A stretch of DNA of 64,000 nt, taken from assembly GCF_910588715.1 (NCBI RefSeq), contig NZ_CAJURG010000001.1:526101-590100 (forward strand). The letters run 5' to 3'. A model generated the notes under the pieces. That model was given only the letters and a program-made list of their open reading frames with translations. It had not been told where the DNA came from and searched no databases. The position numbers were made by a program, and so were the translations under genes. Below are positions 61,192-64,000 of the stretch, piece after piece. Origin of the DNA: an uncultured Clostridium sp. (GTDB taxonomy: Bacteria; Bacillota; Clostridia; Clostridiales; Clostridiaceae). Position 1 is the stretch's first letter. Each line of letters starts with the position of its first letter.

Positions 61192-62784
61192 CTACTGTTC
61201 TAAAGTTAAATTTTCAAAAGAATTAGTTATTATATATTCTCCATCTCCAACCTTTATAAACTTAATAGAAACAGTATCACCAACATTTGTTAATGCTACT
61301 TCTCTTGATGTTTCTGTTGATACTGAAAAATAACTATTTTGTCCTTTTATTTTTATATCATAAATACTTGAACCTTCTTTAACAACCAATCCTATTCTTT
61401 CAACTTCACCAACTAATGATTCTTCACTATTACTTCCTTCTAATGAAATATTGGTATTAGTTAATGCTTCTAAATATCTGTTTAATGTAGATTGTAAGCT
61501 ATCGCCTACTGCAACTGTATTATAGTTTTTAACATTAACCATAGCATATTGCTTAACAAGCCCATTAGAATCTTTTAAAGTCATAAAATATGTCGGTTCT
61601 GATTGTATATTTATTAAATAAGGGAAAGTTGCTCTATATCCATATTGCTGAACTTTACCTTCTGCTGATTTCATACTTGCCTCTTCAGTAGCCCCTGAAG
61701 TTTTATACATTTTTGCTTCACCAGTTCTAGTGTTAGTTAACATAAATCCGACTAAACCTTCATCATTTCCTACTGAAGTTATTCCAGTATAATAATAACA
61801 TTCATCATTATTAAATATTATATTCATTCCTTGTGTTGGTTTTAATTTATCTTTATCACTAAAGTTTAATATACCATGAACTAATTCTCCCCATTTATAT
61901 AAATAATTATTTATATAATTTGATGGTTGAATTCTATCTACCCATTTTGGTGTATTTTCTATATCATAAATATTTGTTTCACCAGTTTGTGCATTTATTA
62001 TTTCTGTACCTATTGCTTTTTTCTCTGTTATTCCAATAGCATTATCATATCTTGTAATGACCCAATAAGGATTTCCTTCATCATCTAACTCAAATGTATA
62101 ATCTGTATGCCCTGCTTTCATATCATTTAAATAAGCATGTCTATCTAAATCACTAAAAAGATAAGCTGATGGAAGATATTTTAGGCGTATCTCTTTTCCA
62201 TTTAATTCTGTAACTAATTGTACATCATTTTGATTAGTTGCACTTACTTTAATATATCCTTCTGTTCCTTCTCTATTTGTAAGCCATTTGAAAAATGATG
62301 AATGCTCTAATGGTCCAACATAATATAACTGTCCATTTACACTTTGCAAAGATAAGTCTCCTATTGTTACTTGACTTCCTAGACTTGGTATTTCCCCTAG
62401 CTTTTTATCTGCGAGTTTATATGCTAATTCCTTATCAATAATAGGTAATTGCTTTAAGTCCATATGATCTATTTGGCTTGAAAATTCTATTTGTTCTACA
62501 TTTCCAATTAAATTTCTATGAGTTTTTGCCATAAATATTGGACTAAAAATTATTTGTGAAACAAAATATAATAATCCAACAACTACTCCACTAATTATAT
62601 ATTTCTTATTTAATGTTAAAACTCCATACCCTGCTGTGCATAATACAAATGGTCCTATAAATATTCCTAAACTTAATGTAAAGTCTAAAATAAGTTTACT
62701 ATTAAATGCTAATAATACACCCATTATTAGGTAAATACCTATTAACCATTTTAAATATTGCTTAAAACTACTTTGAAATTTCAT
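61192..62784 (-). CDS. Large membrane protein with extracytoplasmic domain, function unknown
   Basis: The 530-residue product has an N-terminal block of three to four membrane helices (YLKWLIGIYLIMGVLLAF, LILDFTLSLGIFIGPFVLC, YIISGVVVGLLYFVSQIIF) and then about 430 extracytoplasmic residues. The latter hold repeat-like segments: GEIPSLGSQVTIGDLSLQSVNGQLYYVGPLEH and GMNIIFNNDECYYYTGITSVGNDEGLVGFMLTNTRTGEAKMY, each resembling PepSY-type units. I do not recognise a catalytic site. A TGGAGGG ribosome site supports the start. It is a single-gene unit. Confidence 0.6.
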   Translation of the reverse strand: MKFQSSFKQYLKWLIGIYLIMGVLLAFNSKLILDFTLSLGIFIGPFVLCTAGYGVLTLNKKYIISGVVVGLLYFVSQIIFSPIFMAKTHRNLIGNVEQIEFSSQIDHMDLKQLPIIDKELAYKLADKKLGEIPSLGSQVTIGDLSLQSVNGQLYYVGPLEHSSFFKWLTNREGTEGYIKVSATNQNDVQLVTELNGKEIRLKYLPSAYLFSDLDRHAYLNDMKAGHTDYTFELDDEGNPYWVITRYDNAIGITEKKAIGTEIINAQTGETNIYDIENTPKWVDRIQPSNYINNYLYKWGELVHGILNFSDKDKLKPTQGMNIIFNNDECYYYTGITSVGNDEGLVGFMLTNTRTGEAKMYKTSGATEEASMKSAEGKVQQYGYRATFPYLINIQSEPTYFMTLKDSNGLVKQYAMVNVKNYNTVAVGDSLQSTLNRYLEALTNTNISLEGSNSEESLVGEVERIGLVVKEGSSIYDIKIKGQNSYFSVSTETSREVALTNVGDTVSIKFIKVGDGEYIITNSFENLTLEQ

Positions 62785-62859
62785 TTTTATCCCTCCATAA
62801 TAATATTATAAAGGGATATTTAATTGAATTCAATACTTTTTTAAAAGATTTATACTATC

Positions 62860-62890
62860 TTTTAATAAGTTATTTTATAACTTATTAAAA
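62860..62890 (-). terminator. Possible terminator of the clostripain-like gene
   Basis: TTTTAATAAGTTAT (62860-62873) pairs perfectly with ATAACTTATTAAAA (62877-62890) around three bases, just after the stop. It has no strong T-run beyond the stem. Confidence 0.55.
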
Positions 62891-62901
62891 CACTTAAAAT
62901 C

Positions 62902-64000
62902 TTATATCCACTTATTATATTTATATATTTTATTTGCTATCTCTTCAATATCTCTTTCATCTATTTTATCTTCATTAAAATTTCTAATAAATAATTCTAT
63001 ATCCCTTTTATCTAAAATTTCCTGCTCTACCTTTGATTTTTGTATATTAGGTTTTTCACTACTACCTTTTTTTGCAATTACATTGCTACAATAATTATTT
63101 TTAGTAAATGATAATTTATAATAAAACCTAGTAAATGATTCAATATCTTCTATTTGATATTTATTATAAAACATCAAATGTAATACTGCTTTTCTTTTTT
63201 CTATATTATTTTTAGCTATTACTAATTTATTTATAACTTTATCTATTGTGTGATGAAGTTCATTGTATAATTTTATTTCTCTATCTGTTGCTTTTTTTTC
63301 ATTTATTAAAAGCCAATAAAAAGATAATTTATTACTAAGCTCTTTTATTTTTTCTAATTTTCCATGCTTCACTTCTGAAACTACAATATTATTCATGCTA
63401 CTATTAGTTATGTCTATTAAAATATCCTTCGTGTTTTTATTATTCAAAAAATATATTATATCCTTATAATTCATTCCTTCAATAGGTCCATTATTAATAT
63501 AGGTCATTAAATACTTTACTGTATTATTTTTATTTTTCCCTAGTTCATATAATAGTTCTACTGTGTTCATATTACAAATATCTAAGGATAATATATCTAT
63601 ATCTATATTTAAATCTTGTTTTAAATTATTTATAGCAAAGCACATTTCATACATGCCCATAATATATGGGTTATCTCCACATAAATCTGATAAGCTAGCT
63701 ACAATAAATCCATGCCCTGAAATAACTAGCATATACCTTTCTGCTGGATAATTTTTTATTGCCCATTCTGAAAATTTATATAAATTTTTATAATCTGCCA
63801 TATTTATATGAGAATACTCTTCTATTAAATTTAAATCTCCATTTGTTATTGCATATCTTCTTGTTCCTACCCATTCATCTTTATATTTACTTTCATCTTG
63901 TCTTATTAGATTAACTATTTCAATGGGAGCTTTACTTAATTGTATAACTATATTTACTTCATTATTTTTAACTTCACATACTTCCTTAAATGTATTTTCC
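62902..64000 (-). CDS. Clostripain-family (peptidase C11) protein, N-terminus outside the window
   Basis: The frame stays open to the right edge, so at least 366 residues are present and the start lies beyond 64000; an ATG at 63801 is internal. The part before it reads VNIVIQLSKAPIEI and EWVGTRRYAITNGDLNLIEEYSHINMADYKNLY, typical of clostripain upstream of its catalytic histidine. The histidine is in MLVISGHGF and the cysteine in ILSLDICNMNTVELLYELG. The usual forms are WxHG and DxCLM, so both sites are diverged. After the protease region lies a Lys-rich helical tail. It may be a secreted or intracellular cysteine protease for Arg/Lys sites. Confidence 0.75.
   Translation of the reverse strand, partial: ENTFKEVCEVKNNEVNIVIQLSKAPIEIVNLIRQDESKYKDEWVGTRRYAITNGDLNLIEEYSHINMADYKNLYKFSEWAIKNYPAERYMLVISGHGFIVASLSDLCGDNPYIMGMYEMCFAINNLKQDLNIDIDILSLDICNMNTVELLYELGKNKNNTVKYLMTYINNGPIEGMNYKDIIYFLNNKNTKDILIDITNSSMNNIVVSEVKHGKLEKIKELSNKLSFYWLLINEKKATDREIKLYNELHHTIDKVINKLVIAKNNIEKRKAVLHLMFYNKYQIEDIESFTRFYYKLSFTKNNYCSNVIAKKGSSEKPNIQKSKVEQEILDKRDIELFIRNFNEDKIDERDIEEIANKIYKYNKWI

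Overview
The window is chromosomal DNA from a low-GC, spore-forming member of Clostridium sensu stricto (C. perfringens or a close relative is plausible, but the species cannot be proved from here). Reasons: very AT-rich coding and intergenic DNA, strong AGGAGG-type ribosome sites, frequent TTG/GTG starts, a YunB-type sporulation protein, a clostripain-family protease and a type II-C CRISPR-Cas9 locus. Most genes are ordinary housekeeping genes in short operons bounded by clear terminators. Both window edges cut a gene: an amidase at the left and a clostripain-like protease at the right.

Left part (1-10.3 kb). A five-gene minus-strand operon (442-4203) joins a PPOX-type flavoprotein, a ferredoxin-nitroreductase and an osmoprotectant-type ABC importer. 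It diverges from an HxlR-type regulator, with a perfect dyad across the shared promoter region. The flavoprotein has a single-base frameshift that cuts off its ferredoxin tail. YunB and a class A penicillin-binding protein (divergent) and a sodium:alanine symporter follow.

10.3-24 kb. The pyrimidine operon pyrB-I-C-F-K-D lies on the minus strand, with a sigma-A promoter, a PyrR-type site and an attenuator in its leader. Then come a beta-lactamase-fold protein lacking the catalytic serine, phosphofructokinase, a TPR membrane protein, an SsuABC/NMT1-type ABC importer and an LrgAB pair.

24-28.4 kb. A compact type II-C CRISPR locus: five 30-base spacers, cas2, a cas1 gutted by an internal out-of-frame deletion, an intact 1066-residue cas9 and a tracrRNA. 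The array is transcribed opposite to the cas genes, and every repeat ends in an extended -10 promoter element. Interference looks functional; adaptation looks dead.

28.4-49.7 kb. Topoisomerase III, a TspO-like protein, a lysophospholipase-like hydrolase, the MurT-GatD lipid II amidation pair with a D,D-carboxypeptidase, a PrmA-like methyltransferase, a flavoredoxin with a lysine-rich tail, lytic transglycosylase-coaE-polA, glutaminase, an M29 aminopeptidase, isocitrate dehydrogenase, a GadC-like antiporter and a short, divergent pyruvate-kinase-like protein.

49.7-64 kb. A complete folate/pABA operon (pabA-pabB-pabC-folE-HD protein-folP-folBK), a PHP phosphoesterase, M18 aminopeptidase with hprK and a DUF896 protein, a small basic protein that shares a terminator with a convergent 6S RNA, a DUF1292 gene whose ribosome site is separated from its start by a hairpin, a VanZ-like protein, a large membrane protein and the clostripain-family protein.
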